Source of the DNA: Stenotrophomonas maltophilia
Lineage (GTDB): Bacteria; Pseudomonadota; Gammaproteobacteria; Xanthomonadales; Xanthomonadaceae
Direction: 5' to 3'
DNA: 64,000 nucleotides
NCBI GenBank assembly: GCA_002364755.1
Contig: DEZI01000015.1
Coordinates: 29,199 to 93,198 of the forward strand
Shown here: one piece after another, positions 44,260 to 53,174 of the stretch
Layout: every line of letters begins with the position of its first letter
How positions within the stretch are numbered: the stretch's first letter is position 1
Made by a program: the position numbers and the translations under genes
The notes under the pieces: model-generated
Seen by the model: the letters and a program-made list of their open reading frames with translations, nothing else
Told to the model about the DNA's origin: nothing
Databases searched by the model: none

Positions 44260-47151
44260 TCAGAACTTGTATCGTACACCGAAATACGCACGCCGCCCGT
44301 AGGTCACCACTTCACGGAAATTGCCGTAAAGCGGCTGGTACGCCACGCGCGGTTCGTTGGTCAGGTTCATCAGCTCCAGCGACAGCGACAGCTGCTTGTT
44401 GACCTTGTAGCGCATGCGCAGGTCGACGCTGGTGTTGTCGTCGTAGTAGCGGTTCTGCTGCGCGGCGTTGCCGGTGAAGTCCTGGTAGTAGTGCGAGCGG
44501 AACTTGCCGATGGCCTGGATGTTGAAGCGGCCCACGTCCCAGTAGATCGAGCCGGACAGCACGTGCCGCGAGAAACCGCTGAGGCCGGCCGGCGGCACGA
44601 TGGCCGGGATGACGCTGCCATCGGCGGCCAGCTGCTCGCCCAGTCGCGAATCCTGGGTCTCGTAGTCGGCATCGGCGTAGTTGTAGCTGACCTTGAAGCC
44701 CAGCCCATCGAACGGCTTGGGCAGGTAGGACAGGCGATGGGTGACGCTCAGCTCCAGGCCGGTCAGGGTGCTGTCATCGTCGGTGGTGACCTGCTGGCGC
44801 ACCGGCACGGTCACCGTCTGCCCGTTGATCGTGTAGGTCTCCGGCACCAGCGCGGTGGCGGTGCCGCCGTTGAACTGCTTCCAGTACACCGCGCCGGCCA
44901 GCATGGTGTCCGGGTTCGGGTACCACTCCAGCGACAGGTCGCCGTTCCAGGACATCAGCGGCTGCGCCGCTGGGTTGCCGCTGGCACTGATGTCGTCCAG
45001 CGCATCGGCCAGGTTGCCGTAGGTGGCATCGCTGCTGACATTGATGGTGCGGCCGGCACCCAGCGCCGCGATGTCCGGGCGCGACATCGCACGGTAGGCG
45101 CCGACGCGCAGCAGCACGTCCGGGCGCAGTTCGAAGGCCGCGTTCAGGCTGGGCAGCAGCTTGTCATTGCCGGCCTTGAACACCTGGGTGGTGTAGTCGC
45201 CGGTCGGCTGCAGGCGGATCGTGCCGTCGCCGTTGTCCTCGATCTGCAGGTCGGTGCGCACGCCTTCCGAACGGACGTCGGTCTTGACCCAGCGCAGGCC
45301 GACGTTGCCGGTCACCGGCATCCCGAACAGGCTGCTGCTGAACTCGCCCAGCAGGTACAGCGCGCGGGTCTTCTCGGTGATGTCGACGTTGTTGGGATCC
45401 TGGAAGTCCGGATCCAGGCCGCTGTCGAGGCTGCCACGGAAGGATTGGTACAGGCAGTCCGGATCGAAGTAGGACCACGAGGAGATCGTGTTGCCGCTGG
45501 CGGCATCCATGAAATCGCTCTGCGGGAATGGTGCGCGGCAGGCCTGGTTGGCAGCGATGATCTTCGCCTTGTCGGCGGCCACGCGCTGGTCGTAGTCGGT
45601 CACCAGGGTGTTGTCACGCAGGCGGTAGTCGGCCTGGCTGGCGCGCACGCCGCCCTTGATGCGGGTAAAGAAGCCCGACTCTGGCATGAAGCTGGCGTCG
45701 AAGCGGCCGGCCTTGATCTTGTGGTCGTTCTCGGTGGCGCTGGAGGTGACGCGGGCCGCACCGGAGTACGCATCCCAGTTCTGCACATCAAAGTTCGGCG
45801 CCAGGGCCACGCTCGGCACTTCGCCATGCCAGTCCCAGTCGTAGTCGACATAACCGGTGGTGCCGCTGCTGATGCCCGGCACGATGGCATTGTTGATGTC
45901 ACGCTGGTTGGCCCGCAGGCGGGTCATGCGCTCGCTGTCCAGGCGGTTGGTATGCGAGTAGGACAGATCGGTGGACAGTTCCCAGGCCGGGCTCGGCCGC
46001 ACGATCAGGTTCAGGCCGCCACCGGTGTATTCCTCGCCGCGCCAGTAGCGGTTGGAGGTGGAATCGATCGAGGTACTGCCATGCAGGTGGCGGACGATGC
46101 CGTTTTCGTCCACCTCGCGCTGGGTGATGCCACGGCGCGCGTTGGACAGGCTCAGGTCGCTGCGGTTTTCATACCAGTTGCGCTGGGTGTGCTCGAAGTC
46201 GACGTTCACTTCGACCACATCATTGGGCCGCCACTGCACCGCGGCGAACTCGCTCTGGCGGTCGTTGCGTTCCTGCTTCAGGCGGTAGATGCGGCTGCTG
46301 GGCACCAGATAGTACGGCGCACCGTTGGCGATGGCCTGCGCGCCCACTTCGGAGCAGTTGGCGTTGGCCACGTTCTGGTTGCCATCGCAGGCGTACCAGG
46401 TGGAACCGCTGGTGATGCTCTCTTCCGGGTCGGTGCCGTCCAGGCGCTGGAAGCCCAGCGAGACACCCAGCTTCTGGCCGTCGCCGAACTCGAACTGGTC
46501 GATGTAGCTGGCGGTGCCGCGGTAGCCGATGCCATCGTCATCGCGGTACTTCTTGTCATACTCGGCCCAGCTGCCGCGCAGGTCGAACTGCACCGAGCGC
46601 TTGCCGTATTCCAGCGGCTTCACCGTTTCCAGGCCGATGGTGCCGGCCACGCCACCTTCGATGATGTCGGCGCGCTGGGTCTTGTAGATGGCCACCGTAT
46701 TGATCAGCTCGGCCGGGAACATGTTGAAGTTCACCGAGCGGTCGCCGCTGCCGTTGGTGATCTCACGGCCGTTGAAATTGGTGCTGCTGAGGAAAGCGCC
46801 GAGGCCGCGGATGGAAATCTCCGAGGCACCGGTCTTGTCGCGGGTCGAGGCGGCGCCGGTCAGCGTTTCGATCGCATCGGCCAGGGACGGTGCCGGCAGG
46901 TCGCCGATGTCGTCTGCCGAGAGCACGTCGGCGATGACCGTGTCGTCGCGCTTCTTGTTGATCGAACTCTGCATCGATTCGCGGATGCCGGTGACCTGCA
47001 CCTGGTCCAGCGTGGTGGCGTCCTGCCCGGCACTGCCGCTGGTGGACTGCGCCTGCGCCAGCGGAGCGGCGGCCAGCGCGGCAAGCAAAGCCACGACGAG
47101 GGGCGTGGGTGACAGCGTGATGGTGCGTACAGCTCCGGCAGATTGCCGCAT
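44260..47151 (-). CDS. TonB-dependent receptor, probable alginate-oligomer importer
   Basis: 963 residues with a signal peptide (LVVALLAALAAAPLAQAQ). The plug has LDQVQVTGIRESMQSSINKKRDDTVIADVLSADDIGDLP, typical of the large Xanthomonas/Caulobacter carbohydrate receptors, plus ISIRGLGAFLSSTNFNGREI. The barrel ends in RRAYFGVRYKF. The start at 47151 follows GGGAGGAGGAAACC, an excellent ribosome site; an earlier ATG would use promoter sequence. It is divergent from the PL6-PL17 lyase operon, with operator-like half-sites between. Uptake of alginate or related uronate oligomers is inferred from context. Confidence 0.93.
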   Translation of the reverse strand: MRQSAGAVRTITLSPTPLVVALLAALAAAPLAQAQSTSGSAGQDATTLDQVQVTGIRESMQSSINKKRDDTVIADVLSADDIGDLPAPSLADAIETLTGAASTRDKTGASEISIRGLGAFLSSTNFNGREITNGSGDRSVNFNMFPAELINTVAIYKTQRADIIEGGVAGTIGLETVKPLEYGKRSVQFDLRGSWAEYDKKYRDDDGIGYRGTASYIDQFEFGDGQKLGVSLGFQRLDGTDPEESITSGSTWYACDGNQNVANANCSEVGAQAIANGAPYYLVPSSRIYRLKQERNDRQSEFAAVQWRPNDVVEVNVDFEHTQRNWYENRSDLSLSNARRGITQREVDENGIVRHLHGSTSIDSTSNRYWRGEEYTGGGLNLIVRPSPAWELSTDLSYSHTNRLDSERMTRLRANQRDINNAIVPGISSGTTGYVDYDWDWHGEVPSVALAPNFDVQNWDAYSGAARVTSSATENDHKIKAGRFDASFMPESGFFTRIKGGVRASQADYRLRDNTLVTDYDQRVAADKAKIIAANQACRAPFPQSDFMDAASGNTISSWSYFDPDCLYQSFRGSLDSGLDPDFQDPNNVDITEKTRALYLLGEFSSSLFGMPVTGNVGLRWVKTDVRSEGVRTDLQIEDNGDGTIRLQPTGDYTTQVFKAGNDKLLPSLNAAFELRPDVLLRVGAYRAMSRPDIAALGAGRTINVSSDATYGNLADALDDISASGNPAAQPLMSWNGDLSLEWYPNPDTMLAGAVYWKQFNGGTATALVPETYTINGQTVTVPVRQQVTTDDDSTLTGLELSVTHRLSYLPKPFDGLGFKVSYNYADADYETQDSRLGEQLAADGSVIPAIVPPAGLSGFSRHVLSGSIYWDVGRFNIQAIGKFRSHYYQDFTGNAAQQNRYYDDNTSVDLRMRYKVNKQLSLSLELMNLTNEPRVAYQPLYGNFREVVTYGRRAYFGVRYKF

Positions 47152-47261
47152 GGTTTCCTCCTCCCAAAGGATCGCCTGGTTGGCAGGCGTGGACGCAGCT
47201 TCGACATGCAGACACCGAAATGTCAACCAACTGGACTGGATTTTTCTTAATACCTTTGTTT

Positions 47262-47346
47262 CATACCAATTGGCTGTCATTGAATGTGCTGATGCAGCAT
47301 GACTTTGCGCGAAAGCTGGCTTACAACAGATTCCGCAATTGGTATG
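47262..47346. promoter_or_regulatory. UxuR/ExuR-like operator half-sites in the divergent promoter region
   Basis: CATACCAATTGG (47262-47273) and its inverse CAATTGGTATG (47336-47346) lie 62 bases apart in the 240-base gap between receptor and lyase genes. Both match halves of the ATTGGTATACCAAT operator known for UxuR/ExuR-type GntR regulators. The paired spacing would allow DNA looping. I could not fix the -10/-35 boxes. Confidence 0.6.
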
Positions 47347-47391
47347 CACACCCACCCCGAACGACGGCCCGGCCGTCCCTGGAAGGACTTC

Positions 47392-48831
47392 ATGCGCACC
47401 GAATCGACTTCGTACCGCCAGTCCAACCCGTTTCCTGGATCATTCCTCGCTACTGGTCTGGCAATTTGTCTGACCACTTCGTCGGCACAGGCCGCCAGCT
47501 GGCTGGTCCACGATGCCGCCGAGTTCACCATCGCCGCCGCCGCCCTGACGCCCGGCGATGAAATCGTGCTGGCCGACGGCACCTGGACCGACACCCGCCT
47601 GCTGTTGAAGGGCCAGGGCACCGAGGCCGCGCCGATCACCCTGCGCGCACAGACCCCGGGCAAGGTGATCCTCAGCGGGCGCTCGGACCTGCGCCTGGCC
47701 GGCAGCTACCTGCAGGTTTCCAATCTGGTGTTCCGCGATGGCTACACGCCCGGCGATGCCGTCGTCGCGTTCCGCGAATCGAGCAAGGCGGTGGCCAGCC
47801 ACAGCCGGGTGACCGGCCTGGTCATCGACGACTACACCAACCCCGATGCCAGCGACCAGGACTACTGGGTGTCGCTGTACGGCAGCCACAACCGCCTCGA
47901 CCACAGCCAGCTGCGCGGCAAGACGAATGCCGGTCCGACCGTGGTGGTGGTGCGCGATGCCACCCAGGGCCTGGACAACCAGCACCGCATCCACCACAAC
48001 TGGTTCGGGCCGCGCCCGCTGCTCGGCGTCAACGGCGGCGAAACGATCCGCGTCGGCACCAGCGATACCTCGCTGAGCGATTCCAACAGCACCGTGGAAA
48101 ACAACTGGTTTGAAGGCTGCGACGGCGAGACCGAGATCGTCTCCAACAAGTCCGGTGGCAACACCTACCGCAGCAACGTCTTCTATCGCTCGGCCGGCGC
48201 GCTGACCCTGCGCCACGGCAACGGCAACCGGGTGCTCGACAATGTCTTCCTCGGCGACGACAAGGCCGGTACCGGCGGCGTGCGCATCATCAACGCCGAC
48301 CAGACCGTCAGCAACAACTACTTCGAGCGCCTGGCCGGTTCCAGCAACCGCTCGGCACTGGCAATCATGGACGCGCAGGCCGATCCGCCGCTGTCCGGCT
48401 ATGCGCCGGTGGTCAACGCCACCCTCAGCCGCAACACGTTCGTGGATGTGGCGAAAATCAGCTTCGGCGTCGGCCATGACGCGGCCAAGGGCATCGATGT
48501 GGCCGCCAGCAACAGCCGCTTCAGCGCCAACCTGATCGTCAACCGCACCAGCAGGAACCCGCCCACCGCCGCCAGTTCACTGGCCGGCATCGCCTTCAGC
48601 GGCAACGTGCAGTCGCCGCAGGCAAGCACGGTATTTCCCAGCGGCGTCGAAAGCCGCAGCGTGACCCTGCAGCAGGCCGCCAGCGGCCTGTGGACGCCCA
48701 CCCCTGCCCTGCCCGCCACCGGTGCCGATCCGGCGCTGGCGATGACCGCGCGCGAGGCCACGGGGGTGGACTGGTATCCCAAGGTGGGCGAGGTTGCCCT
48801 GTCCCGCACCAGCACCGGAGTTGATCGATGA
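47392..48831 (+). CDS. PL6 family alginate lyase (chondroitinase-B-like beta-helix)
   Basis: 479 residues with a signal peptide (SFLATGLAICLTTSSAQAA). The body is a right-handed parallel beta-helix. PL6 motifs are VNGGETIRVGTSD, VENNWFEGCDGETEIVSNKS and ALTLRHGNGNRVLDN. The catalytic Lys (SNKS) and Arg (TLRHG) are 21 residues apart, as in characterised PL6 alginate lyases. It cuts alginate chains by beta-elimination in the periplasm or outside the cell. The ATG at 47392 follows GGAAGGA. It is first in an operon, overlapping the PL17 gene (ATGA). Some PL6 enzymes prefer mannuronate-guluronate or poly-guluronate stretches; which applies here is not visible. Confidence 0.93.
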   Translation: MRTESTSYRQSNPFPGSFLATGLAICLTTSSAQAASWLVHDAAEFTIAAAALTPGDEIVLADGTWTDTRLLLKGQGTEAAPITLRAQTPGKVILSGRSDLRLAGSYLQVSNLVFRDGYTPGDAVVAFRESSKAVASHSRVTGLVIDDYTNPDASDQDYWVSLYGSHNRLDHSQLRGKTNAGPTVVVVRDATQGLDNQHRIHHNWFGPRPLLGVNGGETIRVGTSDTSLSDSNSTVENNWFEGCDGETEIVSNKSGGNTYRSNVFYRSAGALTLRHGNGNRVLDNVFLGDDKAGTGGVRIINADQTVSNNYFERLAGSSNRSALAIMDAQADPPLSGYAPVVNATLSRNTFVDVAKISFGVGHDAAKGIDVAASNSRFSANLIVNRTSRNPPTAASSLAGIAFSGNVQSPQASTVFPSGVESRSVTLQQAASGLWTPTPALPATGADPALAMTAREATGVDWYPKVGEVALSRTSTGVDR

Positions 48832-51056
48832 GGTTGCAGCCGCTGTTTGTTTCCCTGGCCCTGGCCGTCCCCTTTGCCCTGCTGCCGGCCGCACCGCTGC
48901 TGGCGGCCCCGGCCGCCGCCGCGCGCCAGGCCGACACTGCGCCGGTGCTGGTGACCGCTGCGCAGTGGCAGCAGATGGCCAGCGAAGGCAGCCGCTACCC
49001 GTGGTTCGCCAAGGAACAGGCGCGCACCGAGGCATCGCTGAAGAAGATGATGAAGGCCGGCATTGATGTGCCGGTGCCCAAGGACAAGGGCGGCGGCCGC
49101 ACCCATGAACAGCACAAGCGCAATTACCAGGCGCTGCTGGCGGCCGGCACGCTGTACCGGCTGACCGGCGACAAAGCCTATGTCACGTACTCGCGCGACA
49201 TGCTGCTGCAGTACGCCAAGCTCTACCCGACCCTGGGCGCGCACCCGGAAGGCCGCGGGCAGATTCCCGGCCGCGTGTTCTGGCAGGTGCTCAACGATTC
49301 GGTGTGGCTGGTCAACGCCATCCAGGGCTACGACGCGATCCGCGACGCACTGTCCGCGCAGGACCGGCAGACCATCGAGTCGCAGCTGTTCCGGCCGATG
49401 GCCGAATTCCTGATCAGCGAGCCGAAGAACTACGACCAGATCCACAACCACGCGACCTGGGCGGTGGCCGCCACCGGCATGACCGGCTACGTGCTGCGCG
49501 ACCAGGAGCTGGTGGAGAAATCCCTGCGCGGCAGCCAGAAGGACGATCAGTTCGGCTTCCTGCGGCAGATCGACCTGCTGTTCTCGCCCGATGGCTATTA
49601 CGAGGAAGGCCCGTACTACCAGCGCTATGCGCTGGCGCCGTTCCTGCTGTTCGCCAACGCCATCGAACGCAACGAGCCGCAGCGGAAGGTCTTCGCGCGC
49701 CGCGACGGCGTGCTGCTGAAGGCCGTGGATGTGCTGGTGCAGACCAGCTACGACGGCCTGTTTTTCCCGATCAACGATGCGATCCTCGACAAGGGCATCG
49801 ACACCGAGGAGCTGGTGGCCGGCATCGGCATCGCCTATGCGCGCACCGGCGATGACCACCTGCTGTCGGTGGCCCAGCAGCAGAAACGCCTGCTGCTCTC
49901 GCCCGAAGGCCTACAGGTGGCGCAGGCGCTGGCGGCCAACAAGGCCAAACCCTTCGATTACAGACCGATGCTGCTGCGCGATGGCCCCGACGGTGACCGC
50001 GGCGGCCTGGCGATCCTGCGCATGAACGGCGAGGACGGCCAGGCGCTGGTGCAGAAGGACACCATGCAGGGCATGGGCCACGGCCACTTCGACAAGCTCA
50101 ACTGGCTGTTCTACGACAACGGCAAGGCCGTGGTGACCGACTACGGCGCGGTGCGCTTCCTCAACGTGGAAGCCAAGCGCGGCGGCATCTACCTGGCCGA
50201 GAACCGCAGCTGGGCCAAGCAGACCGTGGCCCACAACACCCTGGTGGTGGACGAGCAGAGCCACTTCAAGGGTGACTGGAAGCGCGGCGAGGAGCATGCA
50301 CCGCAGGTGCGCTTCTTCCAGGCCGACACCGATACCCAGGTCGCCTCGGCAACCATGCGCGACGCCTACCCCGGCTTGGTGTTCACCCGCACCCAGGCGC
50401 TGCTGCGCCACCCCGAACTGGGCCTGCCGGTGGTGCTGGACCTGCTGCAGGTATACGGTGACAAGGCCGCGCGCTACGACCTGCCCCTGCATTTCAACGG
50501 CCACATCGTCACCACCGGTTTCGAGGCCGAGCACTTCACCAGCCAGCGCCCGGTGCTGGGCAAGGACAACGGCTACCAGCACCTGTGGCTGGATGCACGC
50601 AGCAAGCCCGGCAGCGAGCCGCGCACGCTGGCCTGGCTGCTCGATGGCCGCTTCTACACCTATCGCTTCGGCAGCAGCGCGCCCGCGCAGGCGCTGCTGG
50701 TGGAAAGCGGTGCCAACGATCCCGAATTCAACCTGCGCCGCGAGCCGGCCCTGCTGCAGCGCGTGGAAGGCCAGAAGGACGTCACCTTCTTCAGCGTGCT
50801 GGAGCCGCATGGCGAGTACAACGGCACCGCCGAGTACGTGCACGGCGCCGACAGCCGCATCAAGGACATCGTGCGCACCCGCGGCAGCGATGCCGAGGTG
50901 ATCGAGCTGCGCCTGGCCAGCGGTGCACGCATCGCCCTGGGCGTGGCCGATGACAGCAGCGCCAAGGGCGAGCACAGCGTGACCGTCGATGGCCACGCCT
51001 ACCGCTGGAGCGGCAGCCACGCGCGCATGGACCGCAGCAAGGGTGACGCGAAATGA
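48828..51056 (+). CDS. PL17 family oligoalginate lyase (heparinase II/III-like)
   Basis: 742 residues with a signal peptide (FVSLALAVPFALLPAAPLLA). An N-terminal alpha/alpha barrel (residues ~60-400) is followed by a heparinase II/III beta-sandwich. Catalytic-site motifs are PKNYDQIHNHATWAVAATG (Asn/His) and FSPDGYYEEGPYYQRYALAPF (Tyr). The C-terminal domain has GMGHGHFDKLNWLFYDNG with the zinc/His cluster and AHNTLVVDEQSH. Family enzymes release monomers from alginate-oligomer ends, giving the unsaturated uronate that becomes DEH. S. maltophilia is known to have an exolytic PL17 lyase, and this is probably its counterpart. It overlaps the genes on both sides. Confidence 0.94.
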   Translation: MRLQPLFVSLALAVPFALLPAAPLLAAPAAAARQADTAPVLVTAAQWQQMASEGSRYPWFAKEQARTEASLKKMMKAGIDVPVPKDKGGGRTHEQHKRNYQALLAAGTLYRLTGDKAYVTYSRDMLLQYAKLYPTLGAHPEGRGQIPGRVFWQVLNDSVWLVNAIQGYDAIRDALSAQDRQTIESQLFRPMAEFLISEPKNYDQIHNHATWAVAATGMTGYVLRDQELVEKSLRGSQKDDQFGFLRQIDLLFSPDGYYEEGPYYQRYALAPFLLFANAIERNEPQRKVFARRDGVLLKAVDVLVQTSYDGLFFPINDAILDKGIDTEELVAGIGIAYARTGDDHLLSVAQQQKRLLLSPEGLQVAQALAANKAKPFDYRPMLLRDGPDGDRGGLAILRMNGEDGQALVQKDTMQGMGHGHFDKLNWLFYDNGKAVVTDYGAVRFLNVEAKRGGIYLAENRSWAKQTVAHNTLVVDEQSHFKGDWKRGEEHAPQVRFFQADTDTQVASATMRDAYPGLVFTRTQALLRHPELGLPVVLDLLQVYGDKAARYDLPLHFNGHIVTTGFEAEHFTSQRPVLGKDNGYQHLWLDARSKPGSEPRTLAWLLDGRFYTYRFGSSAPAQALLVESGANDPEFNLRREPALLQRVEGQKDVTFFSVLEPHGEYNGTAEYVHGADSRIKDIVRTRGSDAEVIELRLASGARIALGVADDSSAKGEHSVTVDGHAYRWSGSHARMDRSKGDAK

Positions 51057-52357
51057 ACGGCCCTGCGGTGGTGGGCCAACTGCGCAAGGTGCCGGTGCGC
51101 TCGGCCGTACGCTGGCTGATCGTCGGCCTGATCGCCGTGGCCACGGTCATCAACTACATCGACCGCAATGCACTGGCGGTGATGTGGCCGGAAATCGCCA
51201 AGGAGGTAGGCGCGACCAAGGATGACTACGCGCTGCTGGTGACCGTGTTCATGCTGTTCTATGCAGCCGGCCAGTTCCTGTTCGGCCGCCTGTTCGACAT
51301 GATCGGCACGCGCCTGGGCTTCGCCCTGTCGATCAGCGTGTGGTCGATCTCCATCGCCCTGCATTCGGTCACCCATTCGATGCTGTCCTTCAGCCTGGTG
51401 CGGGCGATGCTCGGCATCAGCGAAGCCGGTGCCTGGCCGGGCGCGGTGAAGGCCAATGCCGAGTGGTTCCCGGCGCGTGAACGCGCACTGGCGCAGGGCG
51501 TGTTCAACGCCGGCGCGTCGATCGGCGCCATCGTGTCCGCACCGGCCATCGCCGGCCTGTACCTGTGGCTGGGCTGGCGCGGCACCTTCGTGCTGGTCGG
51601 TGCCATCGGCTTCCTGTGGCTGCTGCCGTGGCTGTTCGTCTACCGCGCCGGCCCGGACAAGCACCCGTGGGTGAGCGATGCCGAGCGCCGCCTGATCATG
51701 GAAGACCAGGCCGGGCAGCAGGATGCCGCCGCGCCCAAGGTGAGCGTGCGTTCGCTGCTGGCCCACCGGCAGAGCTGGGGCATGCTCGCCTGCCGCTTCC
51801 TGCTGGACCCGATCTGGTGGCTGTTCGTGTCCTGGCTGCCGATCTACCTGGCCGAAACCTTCGGCTTCGACATCAAGCAGATCGGTCTGTTCGCCTGGGT
51901 GCCGTTCGTGGGCGCGATGTTCGGCAGCCTCAGTGGCGGCTGGCTGTCCGGGCGTCTGATCCGCGGCGGGCAGAGCGTGGACCGTGCACGCAAGCTGTCC
52001 ATCACCCTGGGCTGCGTGATCATGGCCCCTGCCCTGCTGGGCGCGGTGCTGGCCAACCAGCCGTTGTTTGCCGTGCTGGCGATTGCCGCGGTGCTGTTCG
52101 GTTTCCAGGTCGCCATCGGCAACATCCAGACCCTGCCGGGTGATCTGTTCGATGGCCGATCGGTCGGCACCCTCGCCGGCCTCGGTGGCCTGGCTGCAGT
52201 GGCCGGCACGCTGATCACCACCTGGCTGGTGCCGGTGCTGACCCGGCATTCCTACGCCCCGATCTTCATCCTCGTCGCCGCGCTGGTGCCGCTGTCGCTG
52301 GCCGCGCTGTGGTGGTGGACCGGCCCCATCCACAAGCTTGACCGCCGTGGCGGCTGA
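51053..52357 (+). CDS. MFS transporter of the hexuronate/ACS family
   Basis: 434 residues with 12 membrane helices. The opening VRWLIVGLIAVATVINYIDRNALAVMWPEIAKE is characteristic of the anion:cation symporters that include ExuT. ISEAGAWPGAVKANAEWFPARERALAQGVFNAGASIGAI is the matching helix-4/5 signature. Located between the PL17 lyase and an SDR, it should import the monomeric uronate product (DEH or a related acid) into the cytoplasm. Its start overlaps the lyase stop by 4 bases. Confidence 0.94.
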   Translation: MNGPAVVGQLRKVPVRSAVRWLIVGLIAVATVINYIDRNALAVMWPEIAKEVGATKDDYALLVTVFMLFYAAGQFLFGRLFDMIGTRLGFALSISVWSISIALHSVTHSMLSFSLVRAMLGISEAGAWPGAVKANAEWFPARERALAQGVFNAGASIGAIVSAPAIAGLYLWLGWRGTFVLVGAIGFLWLLPWLFVYRAGPDKHPWVSDAERRLIMEDQAGQQDAAAPKVSVRSLLAHRQSWGMLACRFLLDPIWWLFVSWLPIYLAETFGFDIKQIGLFAWVPFVGAMFGSLSGGWLSGRLIRGGQSVDRARKLSITLGCVIMAPALLGAVLANQPLFAVLAIAAVLFGFQVAIGNIQTLPGDLFDGRSVGTLAGLGGLAAVAGTLITTWLVPVLTRHSYAPIFILVAALVPLSLAALWWWTGPIHKLDRRGG

Positions 52358-52403
52358 GCACGCGTTTCCCTTTCATTCCCCCGCAAACCAAGGAGTTTCC
52401 CGC

Positions 52404-53156
52404 ATGTCGTTCCAGGACAAGGTGGCCATCGTCACCGGTGGTGGCCGTGATATCGGCCGTGCCGTCTCGATCAAGCTGGCCGCCGCCGGCGCACGCGTCT
52501 GCATCAACTACGCCAACGATGAAGCCAGCGCCAATGAAACGCTGGCGCAGATCCAGGCCGCCGGTGGCCAGGCCATCGTGCACCGCGCCGACGTGACCGA
52601 TGCCGCGGCCGTGGCCGGGCTCGTCGCCGCGACCCAGGCCGCGTTCGGCGAGCGCATCGATCTGCTGGTGAACGTGGCCGGCGGCATGGTGCAGCGCCGC
52701 CCGCTGGCCGAGATCGACCCGGCGTTCTTCCACACGGTGATGGACCTCAACCTGACCTCGACCTACCTGACCACCCACGCGGTGGTGCCGCACATGGGCG
52801 AAGGCGCGGCCATCGTCAATTTCGCTTCGCAGGCCGGCCGCGATGGCGGTGGCCCGGGCGCGTCGATCTACGCCACCGCCAAGGCCGCGGTGATGACCTT
52901 CACCCGCGCCATGGCCAAGGAACTGGGGCCGAAGGGCATCCGCGTGAACGCGCTGTGCTGCGGCATGATCGCCACCCGTTTCCATGATGAATTCACCAAG
53001 CCGGAAGTGCGCACCGCCGTTGCCGGCAACACCCCGCTGCGCCGGCAGGGCGTGCCGGACGAAGCCGCCGATGCGGCGGTGTTCCTGGCCTCCGATGCAG
53101 CGGCGTTCATCACCGGTGCGAACCTGGACGTCAACGGCGGCACCTACTTCTCCTGA
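52404..53156 (+). CDS. SDR oxidoreductase, probable DEH (uronate) reductase
   Basis: 250 residues. The Rossmann site is AIVTGGGRDIGRAVSIKLA. The catalytic set is complete: Asn in DLNLTSTY, Ser in NFASQAGRDG, and Tyr/Lys in SIYATAKAAVMTF. The ending ITGANLDVNGGTYFS is typical. In alginate utilisation, SDR enzymes reduce 4-deoxy-L-erythro-5-hexoseulose uronate to 2-keto-3-deoxygluconate; this role is inferred from its place behind two lyases and a transporter. The ATG at 52404 follows AAGGAG. KDG kinase and aldolase are not in the window. Confidence 0.9.
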   Translation: MSFQDKVAIVTGGGRDIGRAVSIKLAAAGARVCINYANDEASANETLAQIQAAGGQAIVHRADVTDAAAVAGLVAATQAAFGERIDLLVNVAGGMVQRRPLAEIDPAFFHTVMDLNLTSTYLTTHAVVPHMGEGAAIVNFASQAGRDGGGPGASIYATAKAAVMTFTRAMAKELGPKGIRVNALCCGMIATRFHDEFTKPEVRTAVAGNTPLRRQGVPDEAADAAVFLASDAAAFITGANLDVNGGTYFS

Positions 53157-53174
53157 CCTGAGCGGACACCTGCC

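Noticed and set aside
43072..47112. 1346-residue plus-strand open frame
   Set aside because: Runs antisense to the GntR regulator and TonB receptor genes. It is a high-GC shadow frame with no family-like motifs.
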